From CAMPKL01 sp963817465 (GTDB lineage: Bacteria > Acidobacteriota > Terriglobia > Bryobacterales > UBA6623): a DNA stretch of 64,000 nucleotides. Under the pieces are notes generated by a model. It searched no databases and had not been told where the DNA came from. It was given only the letters and a program-made list of their open reading frames with translations. Made by a program: the position numbers and the translations under genes. The stretch is taken from NCBI GenBank assembly GCA_963817465.1, contig CAWFOP010000005.1:186001-250000 (forward strand), written 5' to 3'. Shown in pieces: positions 56,830-64,000 of this stretch. How positions within the stretch are numbered: position 1 is the stretch's first letter; each line of letters begins with the position of its first letter.

Positions 56830-57627
56830 ATGACCCCCCAGCTATTCAGCATCACGCTCGGAAGCGGCTGCGTCGTCACCGCGGCGATCCACGACGGCCA
56901 TGCGGTGAGGCGAGAGGTCGCCGATCTATTCGCGCTCGACGAGGCGACCTTGATGCGCGAAAAAGACCCGTATACGGCCGCGCTGGCGTCCATTTCCGAG
57001 ACGCGCATCGTCGGCCTGCGCACACGCTTCGAGATCGACCTGAACCGCCCTCGCGATCAGGCGATCTACCTCACCGAAGACAACGCCTGGGGCCTCAAGG
57101 TTTGGAGAGAGCCGCTGCCGCAAGGCGCCGTCAACCGCTCGCTCCAGGAGTACGACGAGTTCTATCGGGCCGTCGAGTCCACGCTCGAAGTCATCTACGA
57201 GCTCTACGGCCCGTTCGTCGTGCTCGACATTCACAGCTACAACCACCGGCGTGAAGGGCCGGGCGGACCTCCGGCTCCGGCGGAGCAAAACCCGGAAATC
57301 AACATCGGCACCGGCTCTATGGACCGTGATCGCTGGGGGCCCCTGGTCGACAAGTTCATGAACGATCTGCGCTCTTTTGACTTCTTGGGGCGGAGGCTCG
57401 ATGTCCGGGAAAACGTCAAGTTCCAAGGGGGCTACTTCTCGCGCTGGATTCACGAGCGTTTTCCCCACACCGGCTGCGCGATCGCGATCGAATTCAAAAA
57501 GATCTTCATGGACGAGTGGACCGGGGTGATCGATCAACCCGTGTTCGATGCCTTGAAGGCCGCTCTTGGCTCGACTCTGCCCGGCCTTCGCGAGATGTTG
57601 AACGAACCGCAGATGAGCCGGCTGTGA
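56830..57627 (+). CDS. N-formylglutamate amidohydrolase family protein
   Basis: A 265-residue zinc-hydrolase-fold protein of the N-formylglutamate amidohydrolase family, normally releasing formate from N-formyl-L-glutamate. The relevant motifs are VTAAIHDGHAV (normally PHxGD), FEIDLNRPRDQAIY (x-D-x-NR), VVLDIHSYNHR and the final GCAIAIEFKKIFMDEWTG. The first histidine context differs from the classical form, so catalysis of a different substrate is plausible. The stop overlaps the GTG of the DUF1704 gene (GTGA), and the ATP-grasp gene overlaps in turn, making this the first gene of a three-gene translationally coupled operon that has no histidine-degradation genes nearby. An intrinsic terminator of the preceding gene isolates it. 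Confidence 0.9.
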   Translation: MTPQLFSITLGSGCVVTAAIHDGHAVRREVADLFALDEATLMREKDPYTAALASISETRIVGLRTRFEIDLNRPRDQAIYLTEDNAWGLKVWREPLPQGAVNRSLQEYDEFYRAVESTLEVIYELYGPFVVLDIHSYNHRREGPGGPPAPAEQNPEINIGTGSMDRDRWGPLVDKFMNDLRSFDFLGRRLDVRENVKFQGGYFSRWIHERFPHTGCAIAIEFKKIFMDEWTGVIDQPVFDALKAALGSTLPGLREMLNEPQMSRL

Positions 57628-58826
57628 GCGAGCAGGAGAGCGCCCCCCGTAAGAAGTCCACGCCCCTGAGCGCGGCCGCCGAAGTCGACGACGGTCTGCA
57701 GGAGGTCGGGGCGGCGTTCGACTTCTTGATCTATGTCACGCCCACGAATGTTGCCGAACAGTGGCGCCGCTTCACGGAGAGCGATTCCAGCGCTTCGCCG
57801 GCGTTCGAGTACCGGCCGTTGCCGTTCGACCCGTCGCTGCTCAAGCGCATGCTTTTCAACTTACCCATCGAGGAAGTCGACGAGCCCATGCTCAAGCGCG
57901 TTTTCATCGAGAAGCGCGATGAGCTGGAGCGGCAGATCACGCTGCTTCAGGACCGGGGCCAGAAAAAGTTCAAAGAAGGAGCGGTTCAGCTCTACGGCCG
58001 ACCGCCGGAAGATCTGGTCGTGTTGGCGGAAGCGGTTCTGCAGCTGACCGGCGACCTCGGCGGTCCGCGAGAACGCGACGTCACCGCCGATATTCTGGCG
58101 GAGCGGGCACGGGCGGAAATTCGGGGCTATCGAGAGGTTCACCCATCGTTCGACGCCCGCGTCGAGGTGAGCGAAGAGGTGCTCGCCGGAGTGATGGTCT
58201 CCAACAACGTGCTGCTGGTGTCAAAGACAGCTTGCTTCCATGTCGACCGCGTCGACGCTCTCCTGCAGCACGAGATCGGCACGCACCTGGTGACGTTCTT
58301 CAACGGCCAGGCGCAACCGTTGCAGATCTTTCACGCCGGGCTCGCCGCGTACGAACCGCTGCAGGAAGGCCTGGCGGTGATCGCCGAGTGGGTAACGGGA
58401 GGCCTCGAGCCGAGGCGTCTGCGGACGTTAGCCGCGCGCGTCGTCGCGGTCGACGCCATGTGCCGGGGCTCGGAATTCGCCGAAACGTACCGCCTGCTGA
58501 CCGAGCGCTGGGCTTTCGCGGCGTCGGCGGCCTTCCAAATCTCCGCCAGGGTGCACCGCGGCGGAGGGCTGCCCAAAGACGCCGTCTATCTCGGAGGATT
58601 GAACGATTTGATCCGCCACTTGTCGAAATCGAGCGACTGGCGGCCTTTGTTCGTCGGCAAGATCGCCCTTGCCCACGTACCGCTGGTGGAGCGGCTGTTG
58701 GACGTCGGCGTCCTCAATCCGCCGCTCTTCAAACCGCGGTATTTGTCGCGGCCCGGAGCGGAGGGGAAATTTCAGAGGGCGGGAAAGCTGTCAGTTACCG
58801 AGATGCTTCAGGAGATTATTGGATGA
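57624..58826 (+). CDS. DUF1704 (QEGLA-motif) zinc carboxypeptidase-like protein
   Basis: A 400-residue protein of the DUF1704 family, often annotated as flavohemoglobin-expression-modulating QEGLA motif protein. The metallopeptidase-like motif HEIGTH is at residues 216-221 and the QEGLA motif at 247-251. In the human relative MATCAP/KIAA0895L, the same HEIGTH site removes the C-terminal tyrosine of tubulin, so a carboxypeptidase role is a reasonable inference for this gene. GTG 57624 is inside the stop of the amidohydrolase gene. The N-terminus is low complexity (residues 1-25). No signal peptide is seen, so the protein is probably cytoplasmic. It links the two other genes in the operon. Confidence 0.93.
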   Translation: MSEQESAPRKKSTPLSAAAEVDDGLQEVGAAFDFLIYVTPTNVAEQWRRFTESDSSASPAFEYRPLPFDPSLLKRMLFNLPIEEVDEPMLKRVFIEKRDELERQITLLQDRGQKKFKEGAVQLYGRPPEDLVVLAEAVLQLTGDLGGPRERDVTADILAERARAEIRGYREVHPSFDARVEVSEEVLAGVMVSNNVLLVSKTACFHVDRVDALLQHEIGTHLVTFFNGQAQPLQIFHAGLAAYEPLQEGLAVIAEWVTGGLEPRRLRTLAARVVAVDAMCRGSEFAETYRLLTERWAFAASAAFQISARVHRGGGLPKDAVYLGGLNDLIRHLSKSSDWRPLFVGKIALAHVPLVERLLDVGVLNPPLFKPRYLSRPGAEGKFQRAGKLSVTEMLQEIIG

Positions 58827-59875
58827 AAATCGGGTTCGTCATCAACGAGTTGGAGACGGAAGTCGCCGAGTATACGACCACGCGTCTCGAGTTGGCGGCT
58901 CACAACATGGGCCACGAGGTCTGGGTGCTCGGCGTGGGCGATTTCGCATACGGCGAATCGGGCGCGATTTTCGCTCATGCGCGCGGACCCGCGAAGAGCC
59001 GCAAGAACTTCAAGACGGTGAAGTCGTTCATGAGCCATCTCAAAGGCGACTCCTCACGAAACGAAAAGATCGCCGTCAATGAACTGGACGTGCTGATGTT
59101 GCGGAACGACCCGGCCGCGGATGCGGGAGAGCGTCCCTGGGCGCAGTCGGCCGGGATCCTGTTTGGCCAGCTCGTCGCGCGGCATGGCGTCATCGTGCTC
59201 AACGATCCTGTGAATCTGGCGAACGCGATCGCCAAGACCTACTTCCAGCACTTTCCCGAAGAGGTCCGCCCTGCGACTTGCATCAGCCGCGACCGCACCG
59301 ACATCAAGCAGTTCATCGAGGCCCACGGAGGCAAAGCCGTGCTGAAGCCCCTTCAAGGGTCGGGAGGCCAGGGCGTCTTCATGACCAAGCCCAACGACAA
59401 GGGCAACTTGAACCAAATGATCGATGCCGTCACGCGGGACGGGTACGCGATCGTGCAGGAATACCTGCCGGCGGCGAAAGAAGGCGACATGCGGCTGTTT
59501 GTCATGAACGGGCGGCCGCTCGAGAGGAACGGGAAGATCGCCGCGTTTCGCCGCGTCAACCAAGGCGGAGACATCCGCAGCAATATGTCCGCCGGCGGAA
59601 AGGTCAAGAGCGCCGTCGTCGACGACGACGCCTTGATGCTGGTCGAAATGGTGCGCCCGAAGCTGGTCGCCGATGGGATGTTCTTGGTGGGCCTCGACGT
59701 GGTCAAGAACAAGCTGATGGAGATCAACGTGTTCAGCCCCGGAGGCCTCGGCAGCGCGCAAAAGCTCACGGGCGAAGACTTCGCCGCGACGGTCATCGAG
59801 TCCATCGAAAACAAAGTGCGGTACCGGAGATTCTACGGTTCGACGGTGGATAATCCGGCGATCGCCACGATGTAG
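58823..59875 (+). CDS. Glutathione-synthetase/RimK-like ATP-grasp ligase
   Basis: A 350-residue ATP-grasp ligase resembling GshB in domain order. The N-terminal domain (KIGFVINELETEVAEYTTTRLELAAHNMGH) is followed by a central VNDPVNLANAIAKTYFQ segment (NDPVNLANAI near 136-145), the ATP-grasp lysine region KAVLKPLQGSGGQGVFMTKP, VQEYLPAAKEGDMRLFVMNG with acidic and arginine residues, AAFRRVNQGGDIRSNMSAGGKV, and MEINVFSPGGLGSAQ with the metal-binding Glu/Asn pair. It could join amino acids to a peptide or small molecule with ATP. Because no gshA is nearby and it is coupled (ATGA overlap) to a DUF1704 and an amidohydrolase gene, true glutathione synthesis is not the most likely job. Confidence 0.92.
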   Translation: MKIGFVINELETEVAEYTTTRLELAAHNMGHEVWVLGVGDFAYGESGAIFAHARGPAKSRKNFKTVKSFMSHLKGDSSRNEKIAVNELDVLMLRNDPAADAGERPWAQSAGILFGQLVARHGVIVLNDPVNLANAIAKTYFQHFPEEVRPATCISRDRTDIKQFIEAHGGKAVLKPLQGSGGQGVFMTKPNDKGNLNQMIDAVTRDGYAIVQEYLPAAKEGDMRLFVMNGRPLERNGKIAAFRRVNQGGDIRSNMSAGGKVKSAVVDDDALMLVEMVRPKLVADGMFLVGLDVVKNKLMEINVFSPGGLGSAQKLTGEDFAATVIESIENKVRYRRFYGSTVDNPAIATM

Positions 59876-59939
59876 GGCCGTTCCGAGGGCCGATCGGCGC
59901 CATGAAGGACCCGAGAGGGTATCCTGAAGTGGACGTTTG

Positions 59940-61169
59940 ATGGCCACGCGGTTCGTATGTCTGATTTGCCGCAATCCCATCCCGGCGCCGGGCGCGGAAT
60001 GTCCTCATTGCAAGGCTCGCTCCTCGACCGCCGTCGGGGCGACGCCGCAATTGCTGACTACGGTGTTCGCCGTCATGATCGTGTTTTTTGTGGCGACCGG
60101 GTACTATAACCGAGCCTTCAACCGCGAGCGGGAACAACGCGCGACCGAGCACTTTCGATTGGCTCGCACGTTCGCCGACTACGGCTATTTCGACGAGGCG
60201 ATCGAGCAGTACCGGAACGCCCTGGTCAACAGGCGCAACGACTTCGAGTACCGCTTGGGGCTTGCCCTCGCCCTCTACTACTCGGACCGCTACCAGGAAG
60301 CCGAGCTGCAACTCTCGCAGTTGCGGTCGGCCGACCCGACCAACGCGGTCGTGAACCGCCTGCTGGCTCGGCTGGCGCTGCGAGCCGGCAAGACGACCGA
60401 GGCGATCAACTCTTACCGCACGGCGATCTACGGCCGCTGGACGCAGAACCCGGAGGAAAATCGCGTCGAAACGCGCTTCGAGCTCATCGACATGCTTGAG
60501 GACCACGGCGAAAACCTGCAGGTGATCGGCGAGTTGCTGAGCCTGCTGCGGGAGGAGCCGGCCAATGATCGGGTCGTCCGCCGCGTGGGCATGGAGTTTC
60601 TCGCGGCCGGGGCGCCGGGAGAAGCGCTGCGCGCGCTCGACAGGCTGTCTCCTGAAGATCAGAAAGACGCCGCGGTGCAGGCCGCGATCGGGCGCGCCCT
60701 CTACGATCTGGACCGCTTCGGCGAGGCCCGCGTCCGCTTTCGGCAGTCTCTCGAGTTGCAGCCGAACGAAGACGTGCAGAGGCTTTACGAGCTGACGGAC
60801 AGGATTGTTCTGCTCGATCCCACGTACCGTCCGGTGACACGCTCGGAGCCGCGAGTGACCACCCGGGAACGCTATCAGCGGAGCCGCCAAGTTCTGGAGC
60901 GCACGTTGGAATACATCGACTATTGCATCGACCCTCAGGGAGGCGGGCTCGTCGGACCCCAGAAGCCGCTGCCGCGCGAGATCTCGGACGCATTGGAGCA
61001 ATCGCGCGAAGCTCTCGATTCGAAAAAGCGACCGGATGACTATAACGAGGCGATGGAGGCGAATCTGTCGCTGGCCGCCGCGTTGTGGAACTTCAAGCCG
61101 CAGGTCTGCGTGAACATTTGGAAAGAGGACGAGCCGCTCTCGCAGGTGCTCCAGATGATCGCTCGATGA
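59940..61169 (+). CDS. Zinc-ribbon, membrane-anchored TPR protein
   Basis: A 409-residue protein with an N-terminal zinc ribbon (CLICRNPI...ECPHCKA), a single transmembrane segment (about residues 35-53, LLTTVFAVMIVFFVATGYY), and a TPR array (residues 65-300: FRLARTFADYGYFDEAIEQYRNALV, LALALYYSDRYQEAELQLSQLRS, GRALYDLDRFGEARVRFRQSLE). The TPRs are probably extracytoplasmic or cytoplasmic scaffolds for protein contacts. No catalytic motif. The final codons overlap the ClC gene start (ATGA), suggesting co-translation, but a functional link is not evident from sequence. Confidence 0.85.
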   Translation: MATRFVCLICRNPIPAPGAECPHCKARSSTAVGATPQLLTTVFAVMIVFFVATGYYNRAFNREREQRATEHFRLARTFADYGYFDEAIEQYRNALVNRRNDFEYRLGLALALYYSDRYQEAELQLSQLRSADPTNAVVNRLLARLALRAGKTTEAINSYRTAIYGRWTQNPEENRVETRFELIDMLEDHGENLQVIGELLSLLREEPANDRVVRRVGMEFLAAGAPGEALRALDRLSPEDQKDAAVQAAIGRALYDLDRFGEARVRFRQSLELQPNEDVQRLYELTDRIVLLDPTYRPVTRSEPRVTTRERYQRSRQVLERTLEYIDYCIDPQGGGLVGPQKPLPREISDALEQSREALDSKKRPDDYNEAMEANLSLAAALWNFKPQVCVNIWKEDEPLSQVLQMIAR

Positions 61170-62935
61170 CAGCTCGAAAGCGAATCCGGAGCTGGTCGCT
61201 GAGGGCTCGAAGGCTGTGGCGCGCGAGCACTCGTATACAGGTGATGGGCGAGACGCAGCGCTTCCTGCTGCTGTCGATCATCATCGGAATCTTCGCCGGC
61301 CTCGTCGTCGTTTGCTTTCACATCTCGATCGAGTTCTTCAACTGGTTCACGGTCGAGGGCCTGGGGCATCGGGCCTGGTGGGCGGTGATGCTGTGGCCCG
61401 CGCTGGGCGGCGGCCTCTCCTACCTACTGGCGTCGCTGTACTTTCCTACGGCCAAGGGCAGCGGCGTCAATGCGACCAAGGCCGCGCTGTACGTCTCGGA
61501 CGGCTACGTCCCTTTCCGAAGCGTGTTCGGCAAGTTCACGGCAAGTACGATCTCGATCGGCTCGGGCAACCCGATGGGACCCGAGGACCCGGCGCTGCTG
61601 ATGGGCGCCGGCATCGCCAGCTTCTTGGGACGCATGTTCCGGCTGACGCGCGACAACATGCGGCTAATCGCCCCGGTCGGAGCGGCGGCGGGAATCGGCG
61701 CGGCGTTCAATACGCCGATCACCGCCGTGCTGTTCGTCATGGAAGAGGTCGTCGCGGCCTGGAACGCCGGGGTGCTGGGTTCGATCGTGCTCGCCGCGGT
61801 CTCGGCCGTCGTCGTCACCCGCTGGTACCTGGGCGACGATCCGCTCTACTCGGTGCCCGAGTTCGCTCTGAGCAGCTATACGGAGCTGATCGTCTACGCC
61901 TTCATCGGCGTGGTCAGCGGTTTCCTGTCGGCGTGGTTCACGCGCTTCGTCGTCAGCACGCGGGCGCGGCTGCGACGAGCGCCGAACCGCTGGGTCTATC
62001 TGTTGCCGATGGCCGCGGGGTTGCTCGTGGGGGCCTTCGGAATTCAGATTCCCGAAATTTTGGGCGCGGGCTACGGCGCGATCGACAGCGCCATGCACGA
62101 CCGCTTCGTCTGGCACTTCCTGCTGCTGCTGGCCGCGTTGAAGGTCATCACGACAGCCGTGTGCTTCAGCGTCGGAACGCCGGGCGGCATGTTCGCGCCG
62201 GCGTTGTTCATCGGCGCCATGATCGGCGGCGGCATCGGCGGCCTCGCGCACGAATATTGGCCGTTCCCGACGAGTTCGGCGGGGGCCTACGTCCTGGTGG
62301 GCATCGGGACGTTCTTCGCGGGCCTGTTTCGCGCGCCGATGACCTCGATCTTCATGGTCTTCGAGACCAGCGCGAACTATGTGATCATCCTGCCGGTCAT
62401 GGTCGCGAACACGATCTCGTTTCTGGTGTCGCGGCGGCTGCAACACGAGTCGCTGTTCCAGATCGTGGGACAGCAGGACGGCTTGGACCTGCCGTCGGTC
62501 GAAGAGCAGCGCGAAGCGCTGCCGTTGAGCGTCGAGGATTCGATGCAAGTCGGCCCCGATCGCGTCTTCCCGTCGAGCACGCCGGTCGGCGAAGCGCTCG
62601 AGGCGATGCGCGAGCGACGTCTGGATGTCGCGCTGGTCTCGGTCTACGGCAAAGGCTGGTTCTGGATGGATCAGCGCGATCTGGAGAAGGCCATCTCGGC
62701 GGGAAAGCGAGAGCTGACTCTTTACCGCGCATTGAGCGTGAGGGCGGTGGTGCGGCTGTATCCGGACTTGGCTCTCGATTCGGCGATGCGCTTGCTCGCA
62801 ACCTACCCGATCTTGCCGGTCTCGAGCCGCGCGAACGCGAATCTGCTGTTGGGTACGCTGACTTTGGACGACGTGCACTCCGCATACGGCATCCACCGCA
62901 AGAGCGGCGCGGCCGAAATCAAGACGGCGGGTTAG
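61166..62935 (+). CDS. ClC family chloride channel/antiporter with CBS domains
   Basis: A 589-residue ClC protein. Core motifs are ISIGSGNPMGPEDP (the first anion-binding GSGxP and the GxExP loop, with the gating-type glutamate conserved although R-E-G is P-E-D here), NTPITAVLFVMEEVVAA and CFSVGTPGGMFAPALFIGAMIGGG (third anion-binding region). About ten to twelve hydrophobic segments span residues 30-430. Two C-terminal CBS domains (ESLFQIVGQQDGLDLPSVEE... and RVFPSSTPVGEALEAMRERRLDVALVSV, ALSVRAVVRLYPDLALDSAMRLLATYPILPVSSR) may sense nucleotides. ATG 61166 overlaps the upstream stop. The proton glutamate cannot be assigned from sequence alone, so channel versus antiporter remains open. Confidence 0.95.
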   Translation: MTARKRIRSWSLRARRLWRASTRIQVMGETQRFLLLSIIIGIFAGLVVVCFHISIEFFNWFTVEGLGHRAWWAVMLWPALGGGLSYLLASLYFPTAKGSGVNATKAALYVSDGYVPFRSVFGKFTASTISIGSGNPMGPEDPALLMGAGIASFLGRMFRLTRDNMRLIAPVGAAAGIGAAFNTPITAVLFVMEEVVAAWNAGVLGSIVLAAVSAVVVTRWYLGDDPLYSVPEFALSSYTELIVYAFIGVVSGFLSAWFTRFVVSTRARLRRAPNRWVYLLPMAAGLLVGAFGIQIPEILGAGYGAIDSAMHDRFVWHFLLLLAALKVITTAVCFSVGTPGGMFAPALFIGAMIGGGIGGLAHEYWPFPTSSAGAYVLVGIGTFFAGLFRAPMTSIFMVFETSANYVIILPVMVANTISFLVSRRLQHESLFQIVGQQDGLDLPSVEEQREALPLSVEDSMQVGPDRVFPSSTPVGEALEAMRERRLDVALVSVYGKGWFWMDQRDLEKAISAGKRELTLYRALSVRAVVRLYPDLALDSAMRLLATYPILPVSSRANANLLLGTLTLDDVHSAYGIHRKSGAAEIKTAG

Positions 62936-64000
62936 TTGCGGTAGCGGCGAGCCGCGTTGCCGGCGGGCACGGGTCCGAGACCGGAATACTGCAGGTCCGG
63001 TTCCTCGACGAGCGGCAGTCCGGCGGCGCGGTGCATCATCGACAACGTCAGGCCCTCATCGACTCGCTCGAACACGAGGGCCTCGGCCCCCGGTTCGGCC
63101 GCGATGCGGACGAAATCGCCGCCGCGGACCTGGCCGGTGGAGATCAAGTTCGAGAGCGGGCAGACGACGCGGCGTTCGATCTCACGCTTGAGGCGGCGAG
63201 CGCCGTACCTGGCGTCGACCCCCTGATCGAGCAAGCTCGTCTTGCACTCGTCCGACAGCTCGAACAGAAACGGCGTCGCGGCGAAGACGCGCTCTTGGAC
63301 GCGCTGCAGCTCGAGGTCGAGGATGGCGCGAAGCTGCTCGTCATTGAGAGAGTTAAAGACGACGATTTTATCGATCCGATTGATAAATTCCGGAGTAAAT
63401 TTGCGCCGTGCGGCTTGAATTCCAGTCGCTTTTAGGCGGGTTTCGAGTCTCTCCGCCCCCGCCGGAGAGGACGCCGAAAAACGTGAGAAGCCGAACCCCG
63501 GACTGAGCATGGTTTGCATCTCGGCCGCTCCCAAATTGCTGGTGAGAAAGACCATGGCGTTAGAAAAGTCGACGCGGCGATTGTCCCCCAGGGTGAGCGT
63601 GGCTTTGTCGAGGATGCCGAGCAGCAGGTTCCACAGCGCGTCGCTGGCTTTCTCGATCTCGTCAAACAACACGAAGGCGATACGGCGCTCGTCGGTCAGG
63701 TGACGGTCCAGCGTTTCTTGGCTTAACAGCGGATGCGTTTCGCGGTGCCCGAGGTAACCGGGAGGCGAGCCGATCAGCTTGGCGATCTCGTGGCTATGCT
63801 GAAATTCGGCGCAGTCGATCTTGACCATGGCGGCCGCGTCGCCGGCCAACGTTTCCGCGGCGGCTTCCACCGCGCGCGTCTTGCCCGTTCCCGTCGGCCC
63901 CAGGAATAGGAAATTCCCGACCGGACGTCCAGGGGCGTTCATCGCCGCAAGGTGGGTTTGGTAGACGCTGACGATCTGCTCGATCGCTTCGTCTTGCCCG
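62932..64000 (-). CDS. Clp/ClpB-type AAA+ ATPase (partial)
   Basis: The C-terminal part of an AAA+ (Clp) ATPase; the frame is open to the right edge and continues outside the window (QDEAIEQIVSVYQTHLAAM precedes the first internal ATG at 63942). Walker A is FLGPTGTGKTRA, Walker B VLFDEIEKA, with sensor-type TSNLGAAEM. The tail has the ClpB D2-small region (KFTPEFINRIDKIVVFNSL, LELQRVQERVF, DARYGARRLKREIERRVVCPLSNLI). Identity as ClpB, ClpA or a related unfoldase cannot be fixed without the N-terminus. Its stop overlaps the convergent ClC stop (62932-62935), so both coding ends share bases. Confidence 0.93.
   Translation of the reverse strand, partial: GQDEAIEQIVSVYQTHLAAMNAPGRPVGNFLFLGPTGTGKTRAVEAAAETLAGDAAAMVKIDCAEFQHSHEIAKLIGSPPGYLGHRETHPLLSQETLDRHLTDERRIAFVLFDEIEKASDALWNLLLGILDKATLTLGDNRRVDFSNAMVFLTSNLGAAEMQTMLSPGFGFSRFSASSPAGAERLETRLKATGIQAARRKFTPEFINRIDKIVVFNSLNDEQLRAILDLELQRVQERVFAATPFLFELSDECKTSLLDQGVDARYGARRLKREIERRVVCPLSNLISTGQVRGGDFVRIAAEPGAEALVFERVDEGLTLSMMHRAAGLPLVEEPDLQYSGLGPVPAGNAARRYRN

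Noticed and set aside
58823..59875. True glutathione synthetase
   Set aside because: Domain order fits GshB, but no gshA is nearby and the gene is coupled to unrelated hydrolase genes, so a different ligation is more plausible.

Overview
The window (about 63% GC by eye) looks like the chromosome of an Acidobacteriota member, probably from the Bryobacterales/Solibacter side. I infer this from protein families typical of that phylum: two large ADOP-type ABC permeases (one behind a PadR regulator), a carboxypeptidase-regulatory TonB receptor, a cytochrome/DUF1549/DUF1553 plus DUF1501 pair, an HTH-TolB-TPR regulator, and 5' remnants of a Ser/Thr kinase gene and a winged-helix regulator gene. I saw no tRNA, rRNA, CRISPR array, phage or insertion sequence.

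Layout. 0-8.5 kb: a partial VPS62-like protein, a cupin, the PSCyt1/DUF1549/DUF1553 and DUF1501 pair, and a convergent type III glutamine synthetase. 8.6-13.8 kb (minus strand): a secreted protein with kinase-like motifs behind an Omp85-like barrel, then a multi-cluster radical SAM enzyme resembling tetraether/membrane-spanning lipid synthases. 14.2-23.6 kb: PadR-ADOP, aldo/keto reductase, TonB receptor, UDP-glucuronate decarboxylase and a small secreted protein. 23.6-33 kb and on to 34.2 kb: an inverted REP-like repeat, SerA plus a class V aminotransferase, a DUF362 lipoprotein, a GYD protein, malic enzyme-PTA, and the Tdh-Kbl threonine pathway. 34.3-38.2 kb: a HemN-like radical SAM protein, a flavin halogenase-like protein and a phenylacetate-CoA-ligase-like protein, possibly a small biosynthetic cassette. 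38.5-50 kb: a metalloprotease, GH51 arabinofuranosidase, HTH-TPR regulator, a lone large flagellin with a sigma-28-like promoter, CurA-like reductase, a second ADOP permease and a patatin. 50-56.8 kb: secreted proteins, S9 peptidase, sulfatase and GMC oxidoreductase. 56.8-64 kb: a translationally coupled N-formylglutamate-amidohydrolase / DUF1704 (HEIGTH) / ATP-grasp operon, then a TPR protein, a ClC channel and a partial Clp ATPase.

The genes likely to work together are: SerA with its aminotransferase (serine); Tdh with Kbl (threonine to glycine); the rSAM-halogenase-ligase set; the Omp85-like barrel with the kinase-like protein; and the ATP-grasp/DUF1704/amidohydrolase operon, which could form an amino-acid ligation and trimming system.

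Data quality matters here. At least eight genes of otherwise normal length (DUF1549 protein, ADOP, malic enzyme, halogenase, metalloprotease, GH51, CurA-like, S9 peptidase) carry small frameshifts, mostly single-base insertions. Conserved protein sequence continues across each junction, so I read most of them as sequencing or assembly errors and annotate the genes across them.
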